Source: Aphis gossypii
Lineage: Eukaryota > Arthropoda > Insecta > Hemiptera > Aphididae
Assembly: GCF_020184175.1 (NCBI RefSeq)
Contig: NC_065531.1
Location: 22,279,213-22,343,212, forward strand
Direction: 5' to 3'
DNA: 64,000 nt
A program made the translations under genes and the position numbers. Positions 40,610 to 51,800 of the stretch are shown here, one piece after another; within the stretch, counting starts at the first letter, position 1; each line of letters opens with the position of its first letter. The notes under the pieces were generated by a model. That model did no database searches and was not told where the DNA came from. It was given only the letters and a program-made list of their open reading frames with translations.

Positions 40610-41350
40610 TTATTTTAAACCGGTTTCACTAGTATCATCTTCTGCTTCTTTCAAAGCTGCCATTCCTTGATAAAACAGACCACCCAATAAAGCTACTACA
40701 GTAAATCCTTGAGCTGCAATACGTCCTCGCATCATCATCTGAGATCTTACTCTGTTACCATCGTACATACTCTTTAGACCAACACCCAAGAAACCAACAG
40801 TGACCAACGCACCTAGAAATGAAAAAAAATTAACATAACATTGTTTAAAATTACTATTACCTATAGACACTTATTTAAAATTTAACAATATTTTAATTAA
40901 ACTACAGATATAAGTTTTGAAAAGAAACATAAAAAAAAAGAATAAACCTACTAACAAAAACCATAATAATAGATTACAATATAATACAATAGTTAGATTA
41001 ACATTCATCATAAATCCATCAAGTCACCGTCAGGCAGTACTCCTGTCAGGATTCAGTCATAAAGATAACTATAATACAGTGTATCTGTATATTTCTGTAT
41101 CAACTTATGACTTTTACGGGATATTACAAAGTTTAATAATTGATGAGGATACTACTTTTTTTCTCTCCATTATTTATTTATAAATTAACTTACCAATGGG
41201 CACTAATGGATTTTCTTTAAATTTCCTCAAAAATTTATTGCCAACATCTTCCATTTCAGCTTTAATTTGATAGTCTGGTTTACGGCCTTTGTCCGTCTTC
41301 AATTTCAACCATTCCAGAGCTGTATCATTGTTTTTTGCAGAATCTGCCAT
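40610..41350 (-). CDS. HIGD2A: HIG1 domain protein 2A, respiratory-chain assembly factor
   Basis: Two exons on the minus strand, 41350-41194 and 40812-40610 (TAA), join in phase 1 to give 119 residues (human HIGD2A has 106). HIGD2A/Rcf1 proteins sit in the mitochondrial inner membrane and help assemble cytochrome c oxidase and supercomplexes. Residues 1-35 are hydrophilic. KFKENPLVPIG leads into the first membrane helix (ALVTVGFLGVGL), then a positive loop with the HIG1 signature RSQMMMRGRIAAQGFTVVA, which runs into the second helix, and an acidic tail. The hallmark ENPxVPIG and RIAAQGFTV strings are intact. The start is the first in-frame Met, followed by ADSAKNND. The 381-bp intron splits the codon before the first helix. 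The 3' neighbour on the same strand is the RhoGAP gene, 0.9 kb upstream. Confidence 0.92.
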
Positions 41351-42232
41351 TTTCTTACTATTGAGGTAAACTATGTATTACTTTTTTGGTATTTATATAA
41401 TAAAGTATTGCATGAACTTAAGTCAAATACAAAATTTAACAAAATTAACACCTATGAAAATGTTATAAGTTATAACAGATACAACAATTACAAAAACTTC
41501 AATACTCCTTACACAACAGTGAATACAGAGAAGTCATTATAGTTATAGGTTTGTTTTCAAGACATAATAGGTTCTTACACCATACGAGGAAATTTTTACT
41601 GATAATAAATCATGTGATAACAGTTTTCAAAACGGATAACAGAAAAAATAATAAGTATGAACGTGATAACATCTACAGTTCCATAATACATTTGATCCAA
41701 TAGTCTTTTGTTCTAAACACGGGGTTGAATAATATAAATAGATTTATTTAAGTACCCTATTTCCAAGTAACAAATTTTTTGTGGAAAAAGTGGACTGTGT
41801 TGTAAGTACATTAATGCCGTTAAAGGAAAATATTTTTTGAATCCAACAATAATAGATAAATGTTTTTTATGGAAATAAAGGCATTGGAATAATTAGCTGA
41901 AATGTAAGTGTAAGTAGTTTAATGGAACGAACGTGTTTGAAATTCACTATTCACATGATAATTTATAAGTATTAGATACCAGACCAGAAGACGGTTAATT
42001 AATATTTTATTTTACAGCGTTCCAGAAAGAAATTATAAAGCTAATAAACACATTTCAAAAATATTTTTTTTAAGAAATTTAAAAAAATTGTTCAATTTTA
42101 TTTTCATTGGGTAGATAGTATTTAGTTAACTGGGTGAATAACTTTATAGCTGTATTATTTAATGATGATAAATGCAATGAGCTATATATCTACCTAGTTG
42201 TTATTTTTTTTTTATACTGTGATCATAAGTGC
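41351..42232. other. Intergenic DNA between HIGD2A and the RhoGAP gene
   Basis: It should contain the HIGD2A promoter and the RhoGAP 3' UTR, since both genes run on the minus strand. I looked here on the minus strand for START-domain exons that would extend the RhoGAP protein and saw none; the sequence is AT-rich throughout. Confidence 0.45.
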
Positions 42233-44906
42233 TTACTTGTCTTTGACTTCTTTAAGCAACGCCAAGGTACACGCGTTCCAGTATCCTCTCCAGACCTGAC
42301 CCATTTCCACGAGTTCTTTTTGACTCATTGGTATGCTTTCGTCCATATTGCTAAAGTGACACTGGCTCATAATGTCCTCTGCCATCTGTTTAGAGAACGA
42401 AAACCATTGGTTAGTGATTTATAGGTACTGATTTATAAACAGTAGTTAACCAAACGTGAAATTTGAGGGGCCGCGGGGAGATCGGCCATCGTTGGTTCGA
42501 GAAGTGTCGATTTCATATTATTGTTTATAATAACAATATATAACTTATGTATGGCAGATTTATTATTATAGGTATGGTGTTCGTCGGTCACGAAATAAAA
42601 GTATATGTTTACGATCAACAACGAGTCGATAAAAAATATTTATAGGTAGGTATACCCAATGAATATTTATTAAAATACTATAGAACAGATAGATACACAA
42701 GCCTATACCTACGTAGATTGGATGGGATTTTTTTTGGGGGGGGGACAAATGCCGCTAGTATGGTTAGTTTAGGGTTAGAATTTGAGACTTAGATCTTCTA
42801 TATAAAAAAAAAAGGCCTATAGAGACATGTTGTCGGGTTAGATTCGTGCGCATTACGAATAATTAATATACCTACAATCTACATGTATTATCATTGATTA
42901 TTCACAGACACATAGTATAATAATATACTATAAATTATAATTTATAATCAATGATATTATATAGGTATACACAACCGCTATAGGTAAGTACATATTATAC
43001 ATAAATTGTCACAAGTGCAGTGCAATACTTACGGCGAACAGATGACGGTAGTGCTCGATGAGAAATAGCAAGCAGTCGTGCGCCGCTTTGCAGTTCTGTC
43101 CAACTCGCTTCAAATCGTCGGGTATGCCTACGGCGGCGGCGGAAGTGATTCGTGACGACGATTTACGGTGGTTCCGGCACGACGATACCGACGACAAACG
43201 GTTGTACGACGATGTAACCGGCCCACCGGCGGATCCTGCACCATGATGCGGGTGCGAAAACGACGACCAGGCGCCGCCGTCGCTGAGGTTGAACAGCGAC
43301 GGGGTCATGCAGATGGCCAGGTTGCTGGCGGTCATCTTGTTTACGTCGCTTCTGGACGACACCTGACACAGAAAGTCGAGCAGAGCGAACAGGGCTTCGC
43401 GGTGTTCGTCGGGCAACAGCAGCACCGCGTTGTAGACGGCTTCCTTTTGCAAGTTCACCGGAACGTCTGTTTAGACGCATATTGTACGTGAGTATAACAT
43501 ATTTTGGTTTATATACGTATAAGGTATAATACAGTATATTATTATTATTATAGACGAGCGCACCTCTCACATACGCGTTATTTTAAGTTATCTGCAGTTT
43601 TCGGAGATCCCCTCCCCCCATAGTTTTAACCACCCTAGTTAACCCCAAGTGTACTTAAATATAGAGTACTGAATTATGACTGCTGCAGAGCTTTCGATTC
43701 GTATATATCGCGGTCTAACGCGAGTGAAGGTATACTGCAGTTATTATACTTATTACTTACCGTATTGGATACGGTGTGAGTTTCATTTAAAATTGTTTCA
43801 CGAACGAAGAGCTTTGTATAATAACATAATATTATGTATATAAGTAGGTACTTACGCTAAACTTAGTATACTTAATATGTATATATTACGCGGCCTGATT
43901 TTTTAAACGTAAAACATAAAAATTTTTATTTAACTCTTTGGAAATGGTTTTCTGTCTTATTTTAATTCATTAAAAATTAAAAGTTTTATCATCATTATTT
44001 CTATTTAAGCATTTAATCTTTTGCAACGAAAACATACCTATATTTTTAATTTTCTGTTCCGAAGTAGAATATTTTTGAGCAAAGTATTTATGTACTTTAT
44101 TTAGAATTAAAATTTAGGATAGGCATATTATTATAACTTTATAAGTTTTTAAAATTTAGAGTTTAGACAATTTGAATAGAGTTGCATAAAAAATTATCCT
44201 GTATATATAATATTATAATAGTAGGTACTCACGTTGAAAAATGTCGATGAAACACTCAGAGAGTTTGTTGGTAAACAAGGGCTCTGGTAATTCACGAAAG
44301 TATTGCTTCACCATGTCGGCCACATCGTAGGCTTCATGGTTTTCAAATATCAAGTCATCCGGATTGGCTCCAGCCAGTTGCCTTAACTGGTGGATCTGTG
44401 ATTTATTGCCGGACTTCCGGAACAACCCTCTGTGGTCGAGAGCGTTGTCCTCGAGCCACCGAAAAGCAGTTTGGATGAATGGTGGTAGTGATGAACCGTA
44501 TTTTTGCACATTTGCAATTAGTGGAACTCCAAAAACGGTTTTATCTAAAACCAATAATTGAGAATAATTATAAAAATAATAATAATAATAAAAAATGTTT
44601 TAAAGTTAAAATTATATTATTTTCGGACAGAATTTTTTATTTTGTTTAATTTCATTGTGTGTCAGGCTATTGATTTTGCGTACCTGGAGTATCTGACGGT
44701 GTCACGTCCACACACATTTCCAATTCTTCTTTACGTTTTAGCTCCATTTCGACAAACTTCATATGACACTTGCGGTGACATATTTTGGTACAGTCTTTGC
44801 ACTTAAAGATTGCTTTAAAGATGTTTATTCTTTTACAGAACATACATTTCTTGTATCGATAAAGAAAAGTAATTCGCGGTTTTACGAAATCGTGACTTAA
44901 TTCCAT
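42233..44906 (-). CDS. C1-like finger plus DLC-type RhoGAP protein
   Basis: Four minus-strand exons, 44906-44684, 44544-44233, 43466-43033 and 42385-42233 (TAA), join in phase to 373 residues. RhoGAPs switch off Rho GTPases. Residues 5-65 form a divergent C1-type zinc finger (HDFV...CMFC...CKDC...HRKC) whose last cysteine is displaced. Residues 75-225 are a RhoGAP domain of the DLC/cv-c family: VFGVPLIANVQK, GLFRKSGNKSQI (with the arginine finger), YDVADMVKQYFRELPEPL and MTASNLAICMTPSLF. A GC-rich, Ser/His/Gly linker with HPHHGAG follows, then a tail ending LALLKEVKDK, equivalent to the segment just before the START domain in DLC proteins. DLC proteins normally have an N-terminal SAM and a C-terminal START domain; neither is here. 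The start at 44906 is the first ATG of the exon; the frame stays open a little further upstream, so a 5' exon is possible. Confidence 0.8.
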
Positions 44907-45130
44907 TTTTATGAAATCTAACAAACACGAACTATGTAAAGTTGATCAATGAATTGTATCAGAAAAATTATGCACAATATCAAATTAACTGAATGTTTGA
45001 ATAAACACACGCCGGTTGCTAATAGTTTCACGCGTAAACAAGGTAATTAATTGTTTATTTATTATTAATAATAATAATAATATTAAAAAATAAATAAATA
45101 ATAATAATAATAATAATGGCCATCATATGG
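44907..45130. other. Upstream flank of RhoGAP gene with (AAT)n microsatellite
   Basis: Probable promoter side of the minus-strand RhoGAP gene. An (AAT)n / (AATA)n low-complexity tract runs from about 45058 to 45117. Confidence 0.5.
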
Positions 45131-45238
45131 TATGCGGTCTACAGGCGATTTACGAATATAGTATGCGGTCTACAGGCGATTCACGAATATATAGTATGCG
45201 GTCTACAGGCGATTCACGAATATAGTATGCGGTCTACC
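45131..45238. repeat. Tandem repeat, 31-33-bp unit, about 3.4 copies
   Basis: Units starting TATGCGGTCTACAGGCGATT begin at 45131, 45162, 45195 and 45226; the last stops after GCGGTCTAC. The second unit has an extra TA. The unit is GC-richer than its surroundings. The copies differ by only a base or two, so the array is young. Confidence 0.9.
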
Positions 45239-45550
45239 AAAATGGCAAAATAAATATATATTATATATTTATTTCTCGCAACCATGTTTCCATGAGATAC
45301 CTACAATAATATGTATAATGTAATACTACATTAAATTTATTACTTATACATAACTTATAATAATTTTACCTAGGAAGGAGATCTGCAGGACTTGTACCTA
45401 TACCACACATGTTTTGGTGTAAGAATATTTTACCGGGCGAACTTATTTTTTCAATTTTTTTTTTGTAAAGGGGTGCTTTAGCTAGTTAAGAACGATGGCG
45501 CTAAAATAAATTGGCGGAAATCATTAGTTTTTAAGTTATGACGACTTAGA
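45239..45550. other. Intergenic AT-rich DNA
   Basis: No gene or repeat recognised beyond T runs near 45450-45465. Confidence 0.4.
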
Positions 45551-45867
45551 ATTATTATACTGTATATCGTATAGATATATAATGATTTGTGCAGAGCGGA
45601 GCCGCGACGGCGCCGAGGAGCGTAGCGACGAGTACTGAAACACATGCAGTCACATTTTTTTGCATTTGAAAAAAATAAGATCGCTGGTAGAATAATTTTT
45701 TTAAAAAAGTAAAAAAATTAAGTCTTTGATAGCGGAATTGAACCCCGCGATCTGGTAAGCACTATAGTAAGTGTTAGTTACCACTAGACTACGACAATGG
45801 ATTTTCGGATCGTGTAATTATTGAGGTATTTAACGTATATATATTATATACGATATACAGTAATAAT
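45551..45867. repeat. Inverted repeat bracketing a tRNA-like sequence
   Basis: ATTATTATACTGTATATCGT at 45551-45570 is mirrored at about 45848-45867 (reverse complement ATTATTACTGTATATCGTAT), with one small indel. Between the arms lie a GC-rich stretch (about 45594-45632, with GCCGCGACGGCGCCGAGGAG) and the tRNA-derived sequence. The whole may be a composite or mobile unit. Confidence 0.5.
45729..45797 (-). repeat. tRNA-derived SINE head or tRNA pseudogene
   Basis: Read on the minus strand it has a pol III A-box-like TAGTCTAGTGGTAA (D arm) and a textbook T arm GCGGG-GTTCAAT-TCCGC (B box). The spacing is tRNA-like and a CACT/AGTG anticodon stem lies between. The acceptor ends pair only over a few bases and the anticodon loop is abnormal, so a working tRNA is unlikely. 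Downstream on the minus strand come T-rich and A-rich runs, then the GC-rich body, as in tRNA-derived SINEs. Confidence 0.6.
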
Positions 45868-46283
45868 ATATAAAAGTCAAAATATTTTTAAAATTTAGCC
45901 ATGTAGGTATATTAATAACGATAATACAAACATGTGGTGAAAATTTTAAGTTTTTACAGTGATTATAGTTTTTGAGTTAACACCGTTTAAAAAAATCGAT
46001 TTGGTCTGCAAAAACTGGTTTTGTCTAAAAATTCCTGTTTTTCCGTCACTTATATTTTGTTTTTCTCGATTTTTTTAAAAACTGTTAGAAAATGGTTATA
46101 CTTTTGACCTCTATATTTACCAAGGATATCTATTTACTTTGCCATCGGAAACCACCACCTAAGTTTGAAATTGAAGCATTATTTTGACTAGTTGTACTGT
46201 AGACACAAAAAAAACACACACACACACACATCATGGTAGAATTATTACATTCATCACTCCGTTCCGATATCTAAAAAACAATT
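45868..46283. other. Intergenic DNA, possibly repeat-derived
   Basis: Non-coding sequence with homopolymer-rich segments and an (AC)n tract at about 46208-46229. Its phrasing (many short T/A runs around ATCGATTT) looks like interspersed-repeat sequence, but I cannot name a family. Confidence 0.35.
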
Positions 46284-46625
46284 CTATTCGCAATGAGATC
46301 GTACCTCGGCGGCCGACTTCTGCGCATGGGCGTGGCTTCTGTGCATGGGAGTGGCTTCGTTCCGCAGCGCTAGCCCACGAGCTTTTGTCTACTTGAGAAT
46401 CGTGTTATTGTGGAACCGACAGCCGAAGTGAACACATCGTTAAATTTAATATTCATACATGTGCAATGTGTATTATTTAATCGCACTCGCAGCTTTATAC
46501 GACCGTTTCATACCCGTTTTATACCCAATCGAAATTCCGAACCGATGTTTGACTAGGCGGGGGAAGCGTCTGACCGTCGCAGACGAAAATTGGTCGCCGC
46601 CGAGGTACGATCTTATTCCGAATAG
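46284..46625. mobile_element. GC-rich element with about 34-bp inverted ends
   Basis: The left arm 46284-46317 begins CTATTCGCAATGAGATCGTA and the right arm, reversed, begins CTATTCGGAATAAGATCGTA; both continue CCTCGGCGGC. Only a few mismatches occur over about 34 bp. The interior contains two near-copies of GCATGGGCGTGGCTTC / GCATGGGAGTGGCTTC. There is no coding capacity, and I could not define a target duplication. It is probably a MITE-like element. Confidence 0.5.
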
Positions 46626-47389
46626 AGTATGGTATAGTAAAAATAACTAAATAAGTACCTATTAGAAAAATTGTTTTTTTTTTTTTTTAAATTAATAATT
46701 AACTTATTAACTCAATTAAAATGAAATTTAAATATTCTGAAGCCACAAATCATAATAAGTTTTTATAAATTCATAGAGATATTCAAAACTATAGTAGGTA
46801 TTGTCATAATGCTCAAATGGGTTAAATTTTATGGATATTTTATGTATCTATTGAAGAACGTTGTCAGATAGTTTACAGGTTTTATACAAATATCTTGGAG
46901 TTTTTAAACAATTTCTAAATGTAGAAATAGCCATGACATCTCAAAGTTATAAAAAAATAAAATACCACAAATTTTGGTTATAATGAAGATTTAAGAGGTA
47001 GGTTGTGACAACATTAAAAAATCTTAGATGTGGTAGTTGAAATTTTACATTGTTCAAATATAATTTAAAAGTTATAGTTTACCTAAACATTGATAGAACA
47101 AGTTGAAAGTATATTGATGATAGGCAGTACCAATAATAACCTAATTAAGTTATAAAACATTTATAAGAATAGGAAATACCTCAAATATCCACATTAAAAA
47201 ATATTATATTTTAATCTTTGTTGGTTTAAACAGTTTAATAGACTATGTTCAAAATGTCAATGGTATGAAAATTTATTGCTCACATAAGAAGTTTACAATC
47301 AAAAATAGGTATTTGGTTTTTTTTGTTAAGATAATCAACATTTAACACGACAAAAGTCAAACGATAAAATATTACTGATATTAAAACAT
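46626..47389. other. 3' flank of EXOSC5
   Basis: AT-rich DNA beyond the minus-strand EXOSC5 stop, with a T run at about 46674-46688. Nothing else recognised. Confidence 0.45.
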
Positions 47390-48301
47390 TTAATTGAAAA
47401 TATAACTTTTTTTTATGACATTTTCATAAAATTTAAAAACTTCTTTACTAGCTGCATAACATTTGTTCATACATTCCATATATGTTGTCTGTGAAAATTC
47501 TCCGGTGGTATGCGAAGTTAACAGAAACCTGGTTTCAGAGTTCGCAAACACTAGTGTAAAATATGCAACAGAAGACTGAAAAAATATACATAAATTTGTA
47601 CATTATTAATACAGTTGGAAGTTAACTTATTCATAAGTTACAAATTGTCATACATTTATTTGTGATTCATCTGGATTGAGAATGATTTCTTCGTTCTCGG
47701 TGACAGCACAACTCACCGCTGCATACAAATGATGCATAGCAATACCAGAATTCATCAGTGCCATACAAGAAGCATTCAAGCAAGTGGACAATAACTAAAT
47801 AACATTTATACCATTGTGAAGAAATTATTGATTTAACACTATCAAATTAACTATACATACATTTCCTCTGTCCTGCATCTCTTGAACTGTTACAACAATT
47901 GCTGTCCTGGGATATTGTTCAACAACTAGGGACTTTTCACATGTTGATTGCATTATACCTTCTAACATTTTGTCATGAACAGCTGTAATAAATTTAAATA
48001 TTCAATTACATTTTTACTCAATTAATATAAAGATTAACCTATAAGTACTTATGCTTCCAGTTTTTCGTCTAAAAGTCACATCCACAGTAGCACGGTCATA
48101 CATGCATTTGCTAGCCTTGGGTTCAAATGGTCCAACAACCGACACAGAAACAGTACTTTTACCTAAATATAAAGTAAATATTTAAGATATACACTCTCAT
48201 ATACTGCAAGAATTATTAAATAATTTACCTTGAGATAAATATGCTGAGCCTTCGGTGTTACCTAAAAAGCCTAGTTGACATTTTAGAAAATCTTCAGACA
48301 T
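47390..48301 (-). CDS. EXOSC5: Exosome complex component RRP46
   Basis: Five minus-strand exons, 48301-48229, 48162-48049, 47982-47861, 47794-47654 and 47575-47390 (TAA), join in phase to 211 residues (human EXOSC5 has 235). RRP46 is one of six RNase PH-fold subunits of the ring of the RNA exosome, which processes and degrades RNA in nucleus and cytoplasm; in animals the ring is catalytically inactive. The single RNase PH fold fills the protein: G-K-STVSVSVVGPFEPK (early strand and loop), CMYDRATVDVTFRRKTG, a helix LEGIMQSTCEKSLVVEQYPR, the core strand TAIVVTVQEMQDRGN, LLSTCLNASCMALMNSGI (typical NAACMAL helix region), and the C-terminal helix YMECMNKCYAASKEVFKFYE. The start at MSEDFLKCQLG is the first Met. 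It lies head-to-head with SLC25A44. Confidence 0.92.
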
Positions 48302-48862
48302 TTTTCTAAATTATAAATGCCTATATTGTTGGTGTTTACTATTAAGGCTAGTACGTTTTAAATGTCTTAATATTTTTAAATTTTAAATTTAAATTGTTTA
48401 TTTGCTTATCTATATTTTAAAAAATGTACGTAATCAGTATTAACCTAAAAGCCGCGGTAATTGGTTACAATGATAATATGATATGATCAAAGAGTATGGT
48501 TTATTGATACCATAACGTATTTATCGTATTTAACGATAAGAATATATGATTATTTTGACTGATATACTTTTCAGTAGTAGTGTAGTACTATAATAGTAGT
48601 CGTCGGAAAAATTTCAGATTAAATTTTACCAAATTTTTTTTTTACTGTGCCCGTTAAAAAAAAATTGATTGCATTTAATTAATTTAAGTTTAAATAATAT
48701 GCTGATAGTCAGCAGGCACCTATCTACAAAATGTTTTAATTTTTTGTGTTTTATGTATACAAGTGCTTAAAATGGTTTTTAACTGTTTCTTTTAATATAT
48801 AAGTAAATATGCTCTAACATTTAATATACCCTTTATATTTTCTTTAAAAACATAACAGAAAA
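48302..48862. promoter_or_regulatory. Shared divergent promoter of EXOSC5 and SLC25A44
   Basis: The two start codons diverge 561 bp apart, so both promoters and 5' UTRs must lie here, or any SLC25A44 leader exon must be very close. No TATA box or known motif could be assigned with confidence. The sequence is AT-rich with a T run at about 48636-48646. Confidence 0.55.
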
Positions 48863-51800
48863 ATGTCTGAACCGAGTAAGTTAACTTCAAGATCACATGT
48901 CTCAACGATCGAATGGGATATGATGGACAAGACAAAATTTTTGCCATTAAGTATGTTAAGCTCGTTTTGTGTTCGCTGTACTCTCTATCCATTGACTTTA
49001 ATTAAAACAAGACTTCAAATCCAAAAACATGGAGAGATGTATAAAGGTAACATTATTTATTTTAAAATACACTGTATTCTAAAATTAACAATAAATAAAT
49101 AAATATGTTTGATATATAAGTTAGTAGTACAACAATCACTATGTGTTTTCATGCCTTGTTATGATAACTATCAAGTTGTTTTGACAACCAGTTGGGATTA
49201 CAAAGAGTACATAGGTACTACAAATGTGAATAGAGAACTCTAAATAAAATAATCATAATTTTTAAGTTTGAAGTCGGTAAGCACAATGCAGCTATTAAAA
49301 ACCTATAAAGTATTGATATCAATAAACATTTCAAATTGAATAAATGAGATTCACATAAAAAAAAAACCTTTTAAATAAACATTAACTTGTAATGATTTTT
49401 TATTTTAAACTGATTATTCTAAATTTCTACTTGATTCATTATTTTATAATAATAAATTAACTGCAATATCAATTTTAATTCTAGGTTTGCTGGATGCGGC
49501 TAATCGTATTTATCATACAGAAGGTATGTCAGGGCTTTATCGTGGTTTTTGGGTAAGTTCTGCCCAAGTATTGTCTGGTGCAGCTTACATTGGTGCGTAT
49601 GAACAAACTAGACATATGACAGCTCCATACTTACAACAATGGCCTGAAATCAGATCAATGGTTGCGGGAGGTGTGGCGTCTGTTTTTGGCCAAACAATAA
49701 TTGTACCTTTTGATGTGGTTAGTCAGCATTTGATGATGCTTGGTTTGTCAACTAATAGTGCAAACAAAGATAAAATAGTAAGTCTGCTTTAGATTTTAAA
49801 ATTTTTTTTATTAAAATAAATATTCTGTTAAAATACTAGGAATTAATGAAAATACAATTATGTGTTTTTTTTCAATAAAGATGATAATTCATTAGAAATA
49901 TTCGATTATATCTATTAATTATATCAATAATTTTTCAACATTATAATTTTATTAGTTATGTAAAATTATAACATTAGATAATGATGTACTTTTGACCTTT
50001 GATCTTCAATACTTAAGAAATTAAGCAAATGCAAGTCTGGATATATTTTCTTTAAGTTTTTTTTATCCTATAGAAATATTACTACCTATTTATAATTAAT
50101 TTTTCGTTTTTAAAATATAATTGAATTTAAGTACCTAATTATAAACAATTTAATTATATCTAAATAATTTTTCTATTAATAATATGCCTTTTGTAGCTTA
50201 AATGAAAATCAAATTCATCTTTATTCCTTATTTTTAGTAATCTTAAATTTGAACTTAGGTTTAAGATAATTACAAAATATTTACATGCTAAAAGCCTGAA
50301 GGTAAATTTGTATGTATTAATCTAGTCATTATGGTTATGCAGTATGCAGTACTATTTCCTACACTATATGATTTATTGATTTATTGATAAATAATATAAA
50401 ATTACTTTTACACTCAATGATAGGTTCATATATTATTTTTATGTTAATATGTCAAATTTTAATTTCATGAAATAAATGATTATTTCATAATAATCATCAA
50501 TATGAAATTAATTTTATAGTCTAAGCAGTGGTTCTAAACCGCCGGTCCTCAGTAAAAAAGGTACCGGTTCTTGTTATATTGGAAAAATTATATTTCCAGT
50601 ATAGTGGTTAAACGAACTAAAACCTAAAGTGGTCCGTAGTCCTACTTAAATCTAGATTTTAGGTGATCTACAAAAACAAAAAGGTTAATAATCACTGGTC
50701 TATAGTAGCTATAGTAATTACATACAATAAAATAATTTATTAATTAATTCCTTAACTTCATGTTTATCTATATATTTATTGAAGTAATACTAGAATATGT
50801 TTAGTGTGATTCATTTTACTATTAAATAAATATTAACAGTAATTATAACATATTGACTATAAAAAATTTAGTAATGATTATTTAATGATAAGCTGTTCAA
50901 TTATTATTAGTTGTAATATGTAATTACTAATATTTCAATTAAACTATATTACTATATTATATATCAATGTTGATATTTAGGGATATAATAAAAATATATA
51001 TAAAAATAGTTAAAAAATTAAAAACTTAATATTTATTAATTCAGCAAGTTTAAAAAAAAAAATGAAACTCAGTAATTGGTTATGATTAATTGCCAATAAT
51101 GTTCCCAACATTAAATTTATTTATAAATCATAATTAGTAACTATAATAATTTATGTTTTTATTTAAATTAATATCATAGCTTTCATTAATCGAACAATGT
51201 AAAAAAAAACTATGTTTTTATTGATAATTATATTCAATAATTGAATTGAATTTATTTTGTTTTAGATATATTTTCGGCCACTCGCTATTCATTTAGACAT
51301 TTCAAAATCAAAATTTCGCACCACATTAGATATTGCTCAATGTGTTTATCAACAAGATGGATTTAAAGGATTCTACAGAGGTTATGTGGCCTCGGTTTGC
51401 ACTTATGCACCAAATAGTGCTTTATGGTGGAGTTTTTATACAATATTTCAAGGTATTTACAACTAGTTATTTCATTCAGTAATAGTTTAAATTATCTAAT
51501 ACTTTCTAAGTTGTATTTTTTTACTTTTTCCATTTAATATTAAGTCAAATAATAGTTACACGTAAATTAAAAAATAACTTAGTTTTATTTATTAATTTAA
51601 CTCAATAAATAATTTAAACTGTTCTATTTAGTTAGTATTCAATGTTGAGTTACTATATTATTTTTATAGTAGGTGGTATTTATTAAATTATCTAACACAA
51701 CTTTGCAAATTTTTCATTGATTGTTTATTTAATTTTTACTTATCATTTTAGTCATTGTATTATTAATTAGGATGGAATTAAGTATTAATCATAGAAAATC

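Noticed and set aside
43058..43491. Overlapping plus-strand frames over the RhoGAP exon
   Set aside because: They are antisense readings of a GC-rich exon; the minus frame carries the RhoGAP motifs and proper splice sites.
45729..45797. Functional tRNA gene on the minus strand
   Set aside because: The T arm is canonical, but the acceptor stem pairs poorly and the anticodon loop is not seven bases, so I call it tRNA-derived.
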